From an uncultured Corynebacterium sp. (GTDB lineage: Bacteria; Actinomycetota; Actinomycetes; Mycobacteriales; Mycobacteriaceae): 32,979 nt of DNA. The notes below the pieces were generated by a model that did not search any database, was not told the DNA's origin, and saw nothing but the letters and a program-made list of their open reading frames with translations. The translations under genes and the position numbers were made by a program. How positions within the stretch are numbered: the first letter of the stretch is position 1; every line of letters starts with the position of its first letter. Shown here piece after piece: positions 1 to 8,182 of this stretch. The stretch is from contig NZ_CAMQAZ010000027.1 of assembly GCF_946998835.1 (NCBI RefSeq), positions 1 through 32,979 on the forward strand. Direction: 5' to 3'.

Positions 1-281
1 CACTCTTCGAGCTGCCAGGGCTGCCGTGTGAGGCGGTCGAGGTCCCAGCAAATGATCGCGTCGATCTCGCCGCGCTCAAAGGACGCCACCATCGCGTCGT
101 AGTCGGGGCGGTCCACGTCCTTCTTCGACGCGGAGATCGACTGATCGACGTAGGTATGCACGACGTCCCAGCCGCGTTGCTCGGCAAGGGCTTCGCAGTC
201 CTGGCGCTGCCGGTCGATGGCGAGGCCGTCCATGGCAGCATCGAGCGAGATACGGAGGTAAATAGCAGCACGTGTTGTCAT
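1..281 (-). CDS. Serine recombinase (resolvase/integrase family), N-terminal part, cut by window edge
   Basis: Translation from the ATG at 279-281 gives 93 residues with no stop before the window edge. The start matches the serine-recombinase catalytic domain: Tyr8-Leu-Arg-Ile-Ser12, with Ser12 in the nucleophile position; DRQRQDCEALAE around residues 23-34; DRPDYDAM around 57-64; and IICWDLDRLTR at 76-86, the family's conserved DRL(T/S)R segment. Such enzymes cut and rejoin DNA at att or res sites. The missing C-terminus would tell a large phage-type integrase from a small resolvase. The gene lies 20 bp behind the ychF stop on the same strand, and no Shine-Dalgarno sequence is visible. An integrase gene reading inward from an element edge is typical of large serine integrases, so the element probably continues to the left. 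That it is a recombinase is seen; element type and activity are inferred. Confidence 0.82.
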   Translation of the reverse strand, partial: MTTRAAIYLRISLDAAMDGLAIDRQRQDCEALAEQRGWDVVHTYVDQSISASKKDVDRPDYDAMVASFERGEIDAIICWDLDRLTRQPWQLEE

Positions 282-301
282 GCCGCTAACACTAGCGCGC
301 C

Positions 302-1393
302 TCAGGTTACATTGAAACGAAACTCCACCACGTCACCGTCGTGCATGATGTAGTCCTTGCCCTCCTGGCGGACCTTGCCCTTGGCCTTCGCTTCAGCGAT
401 TGAGCCGGCCTCAACCAAGTCATTGAAGGACACAATTTCAGCCTTAATGAAGCCACGCTCAAAGTCAGTGTGAATCACACCGGCAGCCTGCGGAGCCGTA
501 GCGCCCTTGCGAATAGTCCACGCACGAGCTTCCTGCTCACCAGCAGTCAGGTAGGTCTGCAAACCCAGAGTGCGGAAACCAGCGCGAGCAAGCGAATGCA
601 GACCCGGCTCGGTCTGGCCAATTTCAGCCAGGAGCTCATTGCGGGATTCCTCGTCCAGCTCCAGCAGGTCCGACTCAGCCTTCGCATCGAGGAATACACA
701 GTCCGCCGGTTCCACAGCAGCGGCCAGATCCGCGCGGCGGTCCTCGTCGGCAAGCACTTCCTCGTCAGCATTGAAAACGTAGAGGAAGGGCTTTGCGGTG
801 AGCAAGTGCAGCTCGCGCAGAGCGGAGAGCTTCACATCATCGGAAGCAGCGAAGAGAGTGCGCCCCTCTTCCAGCACGGCAAGAGCCTGCTTGGCAGCCT
901 CAACCTCGCCGACCTTGTCCTTATCCTTCTTGGCTTCCTTTTCTAGCCGCGGCAGCGCCTTCTCAATGGTCTGGATATCCGCCAGGATGAGCTCGGTTTC
1001 AATCACACCGATGTCAGAGGCCGGGTCGACCTTGCCATCGACATGCACGACATCATCATCGTTGAAGACACGGACGACCTGACAGATTGCGTCAGCCTCG
1101 CGGATGTTGGCGAGGAACTTGTTACCCAGACCTTCGCCCTCGGACGCACCCTTGACGATGCCGGCGATGTCCACAAACGACACCGTGGCTGGAACGATTC
1201 GCTTCGATTTGTAAATTTCCGCGAGCTTATTCAAACGGGGATCGGGAAGCTCCACAACGCCGACGTTCGGCTCGATGGTGGCGAACGGATAATTCGCAGC
1301 CAACACATCGTTGCGCGTCAAAGCGTTAAATAGGGTTGACTTTCCGACATTGGGCAGACCGACGATTCCAAGTGTAAGACTCACATTGCTCAT
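302..1393 (-). CDS. ychF: Redox-regulated ATPase/GTPase YchF (Obg family)
   Basis: P-loop ATPase of the translation-factor class that binds the ribosome and prefers ATP. The ATG at 1391-1393 gives 363 residues, the usual family length; an in-frame extension upstream to 1495 adds 34 unrelated residues and is rejected. Visible motifs are GLPNVGKST at 12-20, DIAG at 75-78, and NADE at 208-211, which replaces the NKxD motif of true GTPases, as usual in YchF. A TGS domain follows, with the ending HDGDVVEFRFNVT. The stop codon is only 20 bp from the start of the serine recombinase gene. The divergent neighbour (AI-2E family) starts 85 bp away. No good Shine-Dalgarno sequence precedes the ATG. Identification is secure. 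Confidence 0.96.
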   Translation of the reverse strand: MSNVSLTLGIVGLPNVGKSTLFNALTRNDVLAANYPFATIEPNVGVVELPDPRLNKLAEIYKSKRIVPATVSFVDIAGIVKGASEGEGLGNKFLANIREADAICQVVRVFNDDDVVHVDGKVDPASDIGVIETELILADIQTIEKALPRLEKEAKKDKDKVGEVEAAKQALAVLEEGRTLFAASDDVKLSALRELHLLTAKPFLYVFNADEEVLADEDRRADLAAAVEPADCVFLDAKAESDLLELDEESRNELLAEIGQTEPGLHSLARAGFRTLGLQTYLTAGEQEARAWTIRKGATAPQAAGVIHTDFERGFIKAEIVSFNDLVEAGSIAEAKAKGKVRQEGKDYIMHDGDVVEFRFNVT

Positions 1394-1466
1394 CTTACGG
1401 GCTCGGAGAGAAAGATTTGAACTCGCCCTAACTTCGCGAAGTTGCCCTCTCCACCGCCCGAACCCC

Positions 1467-1481
1467 CATAATGAATACGTG
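1467..1481 (+). promoter_or_regulatory. -10 element and leaderless GTG start of the AI-2E family gene
   Basis: CATAAT at 1467-1472 ends six bases before the GTG at 1479. No Shine-Dalgarno sequence lies between, so the mRNA probably begins at the start codon. This decides the GTG over the in-frame ATG at 1311, which lies inside the divergent ychF. Confidence 0.6.
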
Positions 1482-3029
1482 AGCAATAAACCCAATGAAG
1501 GCGAAGAGTGGACTGCACAGTCCGAAAAAGACGCTATCGATTACGTAATGGGATCGGAGCCTCTGCGTGTGGAACAGTCTCTGTCTATCCCCTCCGACGC
1601 GCATAAGTCGGCGACGACTCAACCGGATTTACCGGAAGACGCAGAAAACCTCGATGAACTTATGAGCGAAAACGACTCCGAATCCATCGACCGCGCTGAC
1701 GTCATCGGCGAGGGTACCCGATGGTTCGCGGGTTGGTGTCTGCGCTTCCTCATCACCGCTGCGGCGCTATATGTCATCACAATTGCCCTGGGGAAGATTT
1801 GGGCCGGCGTTCTGCCAATTCTGCTGGCTCTCATCGTCTCCACAGTGTTGGCACCGCCCGCTGTCTTCCTGATGAAGCACCGTTGGCCGCGTGCACTCGC
1901 CGCATTGACGGTCATCGTGGGCGCGCTGGCAATGTTTGGCGGCGTTGTCGCTCTACTCGCGCCAACTGTGCAGTCACAGTTCCCCGAACTGCGCCGCCAG
2001 TTCACTGATGGCATTCAAGAGGTCCAGAACATCATTCAGGCCCCGCCATTTAACGTCAAGGATGAGCAAATTCTCGACGCACTGGACCAGGGCTCTGAAT
2101 GGCTCCAACAGCGCTCGGGTGATATCGCCAACACGGTCTTCCAGGGCATTTCAGTGGTCTCATCGGTCGCTGTCACCATGATGGCGATGCTGGTGCTGAC
2201 GTTCTTCTTCATCAAAGACGGACAGGACTTCCTCCCCTGGCTCCGCCGTCTGACGGGGCGTCGCCTCGGCTGGCACCTCACGGAGGTTCTCACTCGCTCC
2301 TGGAACACGCTGTCGGGTTACATCCGCACGCAGGCTATCGTTTCGCTTATCGACGCAGTCTTCATCGGTGCCGGTCTTGCGATTTTGAACGTGCCGCTGG
2401 CAATGGTTCTGGCCGTGGTGACCTTCTTCGCCGGCTTCATTCCGATTGTCGGTGCGTTCACCGCGGGCTTTATTGCGGTAGTTGTCGCGTTGGTGGCAAA
2501 CGGCCTGACCACGGCAATCTTCGTATTGCTCATCATCATCGCCGTCCAGCAGATTGAGGGCAACATCCTCTCGCCGATTCTGCAGTCCAAGGCCATGGAC
2601 CTGCACGCTGCAATCGTCCTGCTCGTGGTTCTGCTCGGTGGCGGTATTTTCGGCATCATCGGCGCTTTCCTTGCTGTGCCGGTCACTGCAGTTATTGCAG
2701 TCTGGTTCCGATACCTCGGCGACCTCACCGACCTGCGCACAGGAGATAAGACGGCAAAGGACATCAAGTTCGCTACGGATGCGGGTTCAATCTCGGGTAT
2801 CCAGATTGAGGCTGCCGGCCGTGCAATGCGCGACCGTCTGGCTTCGTTCCGCCTGGGTAGTGACGATGGCGACAGCTCCGCGGAAAACGCAGTACAGGCA
2901 GATGCCCGCACCGCCGGTCAGGTTTCTTCCGATGCTGGGCCAACCAAACAGGAGGAGGGCACAATGACGAAGGCTTTCCACAAGATTTCCGACGTGGTGT
3001 CCGGACCTTTTTCGAAGAAAAATAAGTAA
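1479..3029 (+). CDS. AI-2E family transporter-like membrane protein
   Basis: From the GTG at 1479 the protein has 516 residues. A hydrophilic acidic N-terminus of about 80 residues is followed by about eight hydrophobic segments: roughly 85-130, 138-165, 232-255, then a group in the last third with GFIPIVGAFTAGF and GIIGAFLAVPVTAV, typical of the AI-2E_transport (PF01594) family. The loop between segments 3 and 4 (about 165-230) is large and extracytoplasmic in the family model. The tail of about 90 residues is hydrophilic. Family members export varied small molecules or Na+/H+, and the autoinducer-2 name does not predict substrate here. It is divergent from ychF, ends before a strong terminator, and appears monocistronic. 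Family assignment is firm; substrate is unknown. Confidence 0.88.
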   Translation: MSNKPNEGEEWTAQSEKDAIDYVMGSEPLRVEQSLSIPSDAHKSATTQPDLPEDAENLDELMSENDSESIDRADVIGEGTRWFAGWCLRFLITAAALYVITIALGKIWAGVLPILLALIVSTVLAPPAVFLMKHRWPRALAALTVIVGALAMFGGVVALLAPTVQSQFPELRRQFTDGIQEVQNIIQAPPFNVKDEQILDALDQGSEWLQQRSGDIANTVFQGISVVSSVAVTMMAMLVLTFFFIKDGQDFLPWLRRLTGRRLGWHLTEVLTRSWNTLSGYIRTQAIVSLIDAVFIGAGLAILNVPLAMVLAVVTFFAGFIPIVGAFTAGFIAVVVALVANGLTTAIFVLLIIIAVQQIEGNILSPILQSKAMDLHAAIVLLVVLLGGGIFGIIGAFLAVPVTAVIAVWFRYLGDLTDLRTGDKTAKDIKFATDAGSISGIQIEAAGRAMRDRLASFRLGSDDGDSSAENAVQADARTAGQVSSDAGPTKQEEGTMTKAFHKISDVVSGPFSKKNK

Positions 3030-3045
3030 CCCGAACCCATAAGAC

Positions 3046-3080
3046 ACGGGCAGGCCCATAAACCGGGCTTGTCCGTTTTT
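3046..3080 (+). terminator. Rho-independent terminator behind the AI-2E family gene
   Basis: ACGGGCAGGCCC at 3046-3057 pairs with GGGCTTGTCCGT at 3065-3076 (12 pairs, two of them G-T), loop of 7, followed by TTTT. It lies 17 bp after the stop codon. Confidence 0.85.
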
Positions 3081-3095
3081 GACGTTAGTTACCGG

Positions 3096-3112
3096 TAGAA
3101 TACGCATTCGTG
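3096..3112 (+). promoter_or_regulatory. -10 element and leaderless GTG of the DUF6542 gene
   Basis: TAGAAT at 3096-3101 ends eight bases before the GTG at 3110, with no Shine-Dalgarno sequence. A TTGACG at 3079-3084 is too close (11 bp) to be a standard -35. Confidence 0.6.
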
Positions 3113-4261
3113 TCAAACAGATCAGCAGTAACCCGTAAAGGCAGCGGAACCCAACCGCTGCTTCCACGTGTGCCGATGTTTGTGCCGCCGTTGCTGATGT
3201 TTCTGGCCGGTGTGGTCAGCTTGCTCTTTTCTGTTCCCACTGGGGCGATTGGTAAGCCCTACCTCATTGCGTTCACTGTGGCCGCTGTGGCCGGAACACT
3301 TTTGGTTGTTCCCCGTGGCCTAGTAGTTACAGTCGCTCAGATTCCCCTTCTGTTCGCGATTGTCACCTTTTTCACCGCATGGTTCACCGGTTCTCTAGCA
3401 GATCCCGAAAATGGTGGTGTCACCGCAGGGACTCCTAACCGCGCTCGGATGATTACCTCCGCGTACCCCATCATCCAGCACTTCCCATGGCTGCTGATTC
3501 TGGTGCTTATCTGCATCATCATTGCAGTGTGGCGCTATCTCGAAATCACTCGCAAGCAGGAGAAATCTCTTAATACCCAGCGTAAGGCTGCTAAGCAGCG
3601 TCAAGACAGTGAAGAGGCCAGCGTCGAGTCCAACGCACAGGTTCGACGTCGGCTTGCAGAATCCGACCGTCGCGTGGCCTCTCGCGCTCAGGAACGCACA
3701 GCTTCACGACGACCCGCTGCAGACATTATTCGAGATGCAGAAGCTCGCCGCCAAGCGCGTCAGCAGGCCGGACGTGCACAGCAAAGGCCTACTCGTTCCG
3801 AAGTTCGGACATCCGGGAACGCTGACTCTACGCCTCAGCCAGCCCAGCGGCCACGTCCGCGACCTTCGGATCGTTCGCGTGCACATACCCAACAGCGCTC
3901 TGATTTCAGGCAGCGCACTCAGCAGCCGACATCGCGTTGGCAGGCTCGTCCGCAGCCTGGACAGCCGCAATTCACTCAGGGGCCAACCACCGCACAGCCC
4001 ACTGGGCAGCAGGCTCGCCGCCCAATTGATCGGGCTAACGCTCCGCAGCGGTCATCAGCGGAGTTTCCACGTCGACAAGCTGGCGGAACCGCTCGGATGT
4101 GGGGCGAACAGCAATCACAGGCCTCGTCCCCGAAGTCGCAGCAGCGCCCCGTGCGCCCGGCTGCCAACTACCGCCCAACCGAAGAGTGGCCGCCGCGGCA
4201 GCAGCGTCCTCGTCAGGAGCGTATAACCGGCCGCGACCACGGACCCCGATACCGTAACTGA
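3110..4261 (+). CDS. DUF6542-type membrane protein with long Arg/Gln/Pro-rich tail
   Basis: 383 residues from the GTG. The first about 150 residues carry four hydrophobic segments: about 23-45, 50-70, 74-95 and 124-143 (HFPWLLILVLICIIIAVW). The remaining about 235 residues are hydrophilic, low-complexity and strongly basic, rich in Arg, Gln, Pro and Ser, with repeated QQRP-, QARP- and RRQA-like words. Corynebacterial and mycobacterial relatives (Rv1111c position, from memory) lie beside ispH and ychF, and their function is not known. The basic tail should be cytoplasmic and could bind nucleic acid or acidic protein partners; that is inference only. The gene is flanked by terminator-like hairpins on both sides, so it is probably transcribed alone. 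Confidence 0.8.
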   Translation: MSNRSAVTRKGSGTQPLLPRVPMFVPPLLMFLAGVVSLLFSVPTGAIGKPYLIAFTVAAVAGTLLVVPRGLVVTVAQIPLLFAIVTFFTAWFTGSLADPENGGVTAGTPNRARMITSAYPIIQHFPWLLILVLICIIIAVWRYLEITRKQEKSLNTQRKAAKQRQDSEEASVESNAQVRRRLAESDRRVASRAQERTASRRPAADIIRDAEARRQARQQAGRAQQRPTRSEVRTSGNADSTPQPAQRPRPRPSDRSRAHTQQRSDFRQRTQQPTSRWQARPQPGQPQFTQGPTTAQPTGQQARRPIDRANAPQRSSAEFPRRQAGGTARMWGEQQSQASSPKSQQRPVRPAANYRPTEEWPPRQQRPRQERITGRDHGPRYRN

Positions 4262-4284
4262 TTCCATCCTGCATCTTCACCTTC

Positions 4285-4323
4285 CATGTTGCCCACAGGC
4301 AGTTTTCGCCTGTGGGCAACATG
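4285..4323. terminator. Perfect 16-bp inverted repeat (terminator-like, no U-tract)
   Basis: CATGTTGCCCACAGGC at 4285-4300 is the exact reverse complement of 4308-4323, with a 7-base loop AGTTTTC. There is no T-run on either side, so it is either a factor-assisted terminator between the DUF6542 gene and xseA or a protein/RNA site. It fills most of the 108-bp gap. Confidence 0.65.
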
Positions 4324-4369
4324 CGTTTGGTGACAGAGCCGATCCGCACCATCGTGTAAGTGTTGTTGT

Positions 4370-5605
4370 ATGTCGAAATTGGAAACGTCGGCCGAGAAAC
4401 CGGTGCAGGTTCGACGCCTGAACCAGTTGGTCAAGGACTATATTGAGCGCCTTGGACAGATTTGGGTGGAGGGGGAAATTGCCCAGGTCAACTCCAAGCC
4501 GAGCTGGAAGCTCTCTTACATCACACTGCGTGACACCTCTGCAGAGTTTTCAGTGTCGGTGACATGCTCGACAGCGGCACTGCGCAATAATCCGTTGCGC
4601 AACGGCGATCGCGTGGTGGTTTTGGGCAAGCCTGCGTTCTACGCCGGTCGTGGCCAGTTTTCCCTATGGGCTACGGAGTGGAGGCCCGTGGGCTTGGGGC
4701 AGCTATTGGCTCGGCTGGAACAGCTACGGCAGGCGCTTGCAGCCGAGGGCCTTTTTGATCCGCGTTTAAAACGCCCACTGCCCTACCTACCTAACAAGGT
4801 TGGGTTGATTACAGGCCGCGGTTCCGCCGCCGAACGAGACGTGCTGTCGGTAGCAGGTGGACGCTGGCCTGAGGTGGACTTCCGGGTTGTCAACACCATT
4901 GTGCAGGGAGCAAAGGCAGTGCCGGAGATTATTGACGCACTATCGCAGCTCGACGCGGATCCAGAGGTCGATGTCGTTATCATCGCTCGCGGCGGTGGCA
5001 GCGTCGAAGATTTACTGCCGTTTTCGGACGAGGCACTGATTCGTGCAGTGAGTAAAGCGACGACTCCGGTAGTTTCGGCGATTGGGCACGAGCCGGATAC
5101 TCCGCTGTTGGACTACGTCGCTGATCTCCGCGCTGCCACACCAACAGATGCGGCGAAGAAGACTGTGCCCGATGCAGCTGAGGAACGGTATCTGATTGGC
5201 CAGCTCCGTGAGCGCTCCTCTGCATCTCTGCGACGTTGGGTGGACCGAGAGGTGGCCACCTTGCGAGATTTAACCTCGCGGCCAGTGCTGCGCAATCCAC
5301 ACACTCCCATTCGCGTGCGCGAAGAGTTTGTCACCGCACAGGTGGATCAACTGCGATTCCTCATCAACCGCAGTCTGGAACGAGAGGAAGCGACAGTGTC
5401 GGGGTTGCGCGGAAAGGTCTCAGCACTTGGCCCCTCTGCCACGCTGGCACGTGGGTACGCCATTGTCCAGGCACAGTCGGCCTCCCAGCCAGAACCCGAG
5501 GTTGTGACATCCATTGAGCAAGCGCCGATGGGTTCGCGGTTGCGTATTCGTGTGGGGGACGGCTCTATCTCCGCGGCGACACTTGCAACGAAACCAGCGA
5601 ACTAA
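4370..5605 (+). CDS. xseA: Exodeoxyribonuclease VII large subunit
   Basis: Large catalytic subunit of exonuclease VII, which degrades single-stranded DNA into acid-soluble oligonucleotides in the cytoplasm together with XseB. The 411-residue protein has an N-terminal OB-fold (about 12-110; IWVEGEIAQVN at 31-41), then the catalytic core with GLITGRGSAAERD at 145-157, ARGGGSVEDLLPFSDE at 206-221 and SAIGHEPDTPLLDYVADLRA at 236-255, all family signatures. The helical C-terminal part with LARGYAIV is also present. The ATG at 4370 has no clear Shine-Dalgarno sequence. xseB follows after 77-89 bp with a hairpin between. In related genomes ispH lies next to this gene; here the DUF6542 gene is the direct neighbour. 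Identification is secure. Confidence 0.96.
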   Translation: MSKLETSAEKPVQVRRLNQLVKDYIERLGQIWVEGEIAQVNSKPSWKLSYITLRDTSAEFSVSVTCSTAALRNNPLRNGDRVVVLGKPAFYAGRGQFSLWATEWRPVGLGQLLARLEQLRQALAAEGLFDPRLKRPLPYLPNKVGLITGRGSAAERDVLSVAGGRWPEVDFRVVNTIVQGAKAVPEIIDALSQLDADPEVDVVIIARGGGSVEDLLPFSDEALIRAVSKATTPVVSAIGHEPDTPLLDYVADLRAATPTDAAKKTVPDAAEERYLIGQLRERSSASLRRWVDREVATLRDLTSRPVLRNPHTPIRVREEFVTAQVDQLRFLINRSLEREEATVSGLRGKVSALGPSATLARGYAIVQAQSASQPEPEVVTSIEQAPMGSRLRIRVGDGSISAATLATKPAN

Positions 5606-5619
5606 ACAGCCAACGAATT

Positions 5620-5645
5620 TGGGCCACTGCAGTAGCCCACAACTT
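5620..5645 (+). terminator. Terminator-like hairpin between xseA and xseB
   Basis: TGGGC at 5620-5624 pairs with GCCCA at 5635-5639, with a further ACT/AGT pairing inside, followed by CAACTTTTATC. It may cause partial termination, setting the XseA:XseB ratio, since XseB is needed in excess in the complex. That role is inference. Confidence 0.45.
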
Positions 5646-5694
5646 TTATCTACACGAGACTTTTAACCACGAGATTTAAAGGATGTACTCACTC

Positions 5695-6003
5695 ATGAAC
5701 GACAATATTTTTGGCGCAGGTCAAGCTCCCTCTTCTGAGGAGCAGGTACCGGTGGAAAACCTAAGCTACGAGCAGGCACGGGATGCACTGGTGGAGACTG
5801 TGAAGCTACTGGAACTCGGCCAAATGAGCTTGGACGAGTCGCTGGAGTTGTGGGAGCGGGGCGAGGCCCTGGCTCATCGCTGCGAAGAGCACTTGGCTGG
5901 GGCACGAGCAAAAGTAGAAGCCGCCTTGGCCAGCAAAAATCAGGATGCCGCGGCCGCTACGGCACACGCGGACGACGAAGGGACACCAACTCCGCTTACT
6001 TAG
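5695..6003 (+). CDS. xseB: Exodeoxyribonuclease VII small subunit
   Basis: Small subunit of exonuclease VII; several copies decorate the XseA catalytic subunit. The conserved helical hairpin is visible as LSYEQARDALVETVKLLE and LSLDESLELWERGEAL-type sequence followed by a helix ending near AKVEAAL. The tail (about 25 residues, Ala/Thr/Asp-rich) is not conserved. There are two possible starts: ATG at 5683 (106 aa) directly abuts the AAAGG motif at 5678-5682, leaving no spacer, while ATG at 5695 (102 aa) has an 11-base spacer and is preferred. The last 8 bases overlap the 3' end of the convergent DUF4245 gene (5996-6003), so the two share a termination zone. Confidence 0.92.
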   Translation: MNDNIFGAGQAPSSEEQVPVENLSYEQARDALVETVKLLELGQMSLDESLELWERGEALAHRCEEHLAGARAKVEAALASKNQDAAAATAHADDEGTPTPLT

Positions 6004-6625
6004 CTGGAGCAGCAGGCGCATCGGATGCAGCCTCCTGCGGCTGTGACGGAGCCGGCATCGGTGCATCTACATCAATCGGCTCGGCTTTCTGGAGAGCCGA
6101 AGCGAGCTGAGTGAACTCCTCGTCGTTAGCAGTGCCCTCAATAATCGCGCGAGAATCCCCTAGGTCGCCGACCCATACTCGGCGAACATTGTCCTCAGCT
6201 GGAACATACTGGGTCCAGGTCGTGCTCTCGACGTCAGTGGCACCATCGCGGCGACGATTTTTGCCATCATCCGGCAGCTGGCTGGCTTCCGCATCGGTCT
6301 GAGTGACCTGAATGAACGCCCCGCTGGCGGTGACATAACCAATAATGGTCGTCTGTTTGCCCGCTGCCATGCCCGCACGAGTCGAGTTGGAAACCCAGCC
6401 CTCGGGCACCTTCGGCAGGCGTACTGGGTAGTCCACCCGCCGAGCCTCCATGTTCACGAATGACGCAGCATCCACTTCTCGTACCGGACCGTTTTCCGGT
6501 TTTCCGGGGTTGAAGCTGCACAAGCCGGTAAAGCCGATGGTGACTCCCACCGCAACGAACATCACCACGAGGGTGAGAATCATATCTCGACTATCCTGCA
6601 AAATCCTAGGTTTCTCATTCGCCAC
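5996..6625 (-). CDS. DUF4245 family membrane-anchored protein
   Basis: 209 residues from a GTG at 6623-6625. It has a short cytoplasmic start and a single hydrophobic segment at about 15-36 (MILTLVVMFVAVGVTIGFTG), then a hydrophilic extracytoplasmic domain with VDYPVRLPKVPEGWVSNSTR and a WVGDLGDSRAIIEG segment, as in DUF4245 proteins, and an Ala/Pro-rich tail. The first segment may serve as signal anchor. The same family sits next to glpX in mycobacteria (Rv1100 position, from memory). Its function is unknown. A CATACT hexamer at 6633-6638 lies 7 bases upstream of the GTG, so the transcript is probably leaderless. The 3' end overlaps xseB by 8 bp, tail to tail. Confidence 0.85.
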   Translation of the reverse strand: MANEKPRILQDSRDMILTLVVMFVAVGVTIGFTGLCSFNPGKPENGPVREVDAASFVNMEARRVDYPVRLPKVPEGWVSNSTRAGMAAGKQTTIIGYVTASGAFIQVTQTDAEASQLPDDGKNRRRDGATDVESTTWTQYVPAEDNVRRVWVGDLGDSRAIIEGTANDEEFTQLASALQKAEPIDVDAPMPAPSQPQEAASDAPAAPAK

Positions 6626-6995
6626 GCGCTCAAGTATGCCAAACGCCTCGCAACGAACCTAGTCATCGGTTGCATCCGCACAGCTGCAGCTAGCAATGGT
6701 TGGTGACGGACGCTGTCGACGTCGTCAAGCGAACTGGCACCGGAACAAACTTTTGATACCCGCGTGATGTGGGGGTTTAGCCCTGAAGCTCCCCCCACTT
6801 TTGCGCTACGTCCACCCCCGAACAAGAAAAAAGTGGAACACTAGTAACAGATGCAATGGCGCTAAAAACGATGCGCCAAAACATCAATAGATAGAAATTG
6901 TTGCAGCGCTAAGCCCCAGTTTCCTGGCGTGGCGTCTCCCAGCACATTCTCAAACCTCAAAAGAGTTCCTCAAACGACGGAAGGGCCAGAATTCA
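6626..6995. other. 370-bp gap upstream of glpX with one terminator-like hairpin
   Basis: No convincing gene is seen. The left end carries the DUF4245 start-side -10. GTGGGGG at 6769-6775 pairs with CCCCCAC at 6792-6798 (16-base loop), followed by TTTT on the plus strand, which could be an attenuator in a long glpX leader. No clear -35/-10 pair for glpX was found. The 3' end has a GGAAGG-type ribosome binding site before glpX. Confidence 0.4.
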
Positions 6996-8021
6996 ATGAA
7001 CGCCTCGAATCCTGAAGCACCAGATCGCAACCTTGCGATGGAGCTCGTCCGAGTTACTGAATCCGCTGCGCTGGCAGCTGGTCAGTGGGTCGGTCGCGGT
7101 CAGAAGGAAAAGGGCGACGGCGCTGCCGTCGATGCCATGCGCCAGCTCATCAACACCGTGGCCATGAACGGTGTCGTTGTTATTGGCGAGGGCGAAAAGG
7201 ACGAAGCTCCGATGCTGTTCAACGGCGAAAAGGTCGGCAACGGCGAAGGCCCGGCCGTCGACATCGCAGTTGACCCGATTGACGGCACCACTCTGATGGC
7301 TGAGGGCCGTCCGAACTCCATCGCCGTTCTCGCTGCCGCAGACCGCGGTTCCATGTACGACCCGTCGGCAGTGTTCTACATGGACAAGATTGCTGTCGGC
7401 CCAGAAGCTGCAGGCAAGATTGACATCGAAGCTCCGGTTGAGCACAACATTAAGGCCGTTGCGAAGGCCAAGGGTCTGCGTCCGGAAGATGTCACCGTTG
7501 TCGTGCTGGATCGTCCGCGCCACGCCGACATGATTCGTGACATCCGCGAGGCTGGCGCCAAGGTTCGCCTCATCGGCGACGGTGACGTTGCCGGCGCCGT
7601 TGCCGCAGCTCAGGACACGAACTCCGTCGATATCATGATGGGCGTCGGCGGCACTCCGGAAGGTGTCATTACCGCTTGTGCCATGAAGTGTATGGGCGGC
7701 GAAATTCAGGGCAAGCTGCACCCGCGCGATGAGGCCGAGATTAAGAAGGCTCTCGACGCTGGCCACGACCTGTCTCGTATTCTGACCACCGATGACCTGG
7801 TCGCATCCGATAACTGCTACTTCGTTGCAACTGGTGTCACCAACGGTGACATGCTGCGCGGTGTCGCTTACCGCGGCAACGGTGCGTGGACTCGTTCGCT
7901 GGTCATGCGCTCCAAGTCCGGTACTGTCCGCCGGATCGAGGCTTTCCACTCTCTGGCGAAGCTACGCAAGTACGCCACCATCGACTACGGCTCTGGTGAG
8001 ATGCCGGACATCGACCTTTAA
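6996..8021 (+). CDS. glpX: Class II fructose-1,6-bisphosphatase
   Basis: Hydrolyses fructose-1,6-bisphosphate to fructose-6-phosphate in gluconeogenesis; in actinobacteria this is usually the only such enzyme. The 341-residue protein has the class II signatures GEGEKDEAPML at 64-74 and DPIDGTT at 93-99 (metal and phosphate binding), and GVGGTPEGVITACAMK further on. A purine-rich GGAAGG lies about 13 bases before the ATG. A strong terminator follows directly. fumC is next on the same strand, an arrangement also found in mycobacteria (Rv1098c-Rv1099c, from memory). Codon use looks like that of highly expressed genes, with few rare codons. Identification is secure. Confidence 0.97.
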   Translation: MNASNPEAPDRNLAMELVRVTESAALAAGQWVGRGQKEKGDGAAVDAMRQLINTVAMNGVVVIGEGEKDEAPMLFNGEKVGNGEGPAVDIAVDPIDGTTLMAEGRPNSIAVLAAADRGSMYDPSAVFYMDKIAVGPEAAGKIDIEAPVEHNIKAVAKAKGLRPEDVTVVVLDRPRHADMIRDIREAGAKVRLIGDGDVAGAVAAAQDTNSVDIMMGVGGTPEGVITACAMKCMGGEIQGKLHPRDEAEIKKALDAGHDLSRILTTDDLVASDNCYFVATGVTNGDMLRGVAYRGNGAWTRSLVMRSKSGTVRRIEAFHSLAKLRKYATIDYGSGEMPDIDL

Positions 8022-8036
8022 GAAAACTACCCCTTT

Positions 8037-8064
8037 AGTGGTGCCCTCAGGGCACCACTTTTTT
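8037..8064 (+). terminator. Rho-independent terminator of glpX
   Basis: AGTGGTGCCC at 8037-8046 pairs perfectly with GGGCACCACT at 8050-8059 around a 3-base loop, followed by six T. Confidence 0.95.
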
Positions 8065-8182
8065 ATCAAACTGATTCATACTTGAAGGCGAATGCGCGAG
8101 CGGTTCCGCGTCGCATGAAAAGGGCATGCGGGATTGGCCGTTTGGCGCACACTCAAGTTCCCCTAACTGAAAGAGGCAACGA

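Noticed and set aside
156..353. 65-residue plus-strand frame at the left end
   Set aside because: It is antisense to the serine recombinase and the ychF 3' end and has no recognisable motif.
1311..1478. Upstream start of the AI-2E family gene
   Set aside because: These codons are antisense to the ychF start region and lie ahead of the likely -10.
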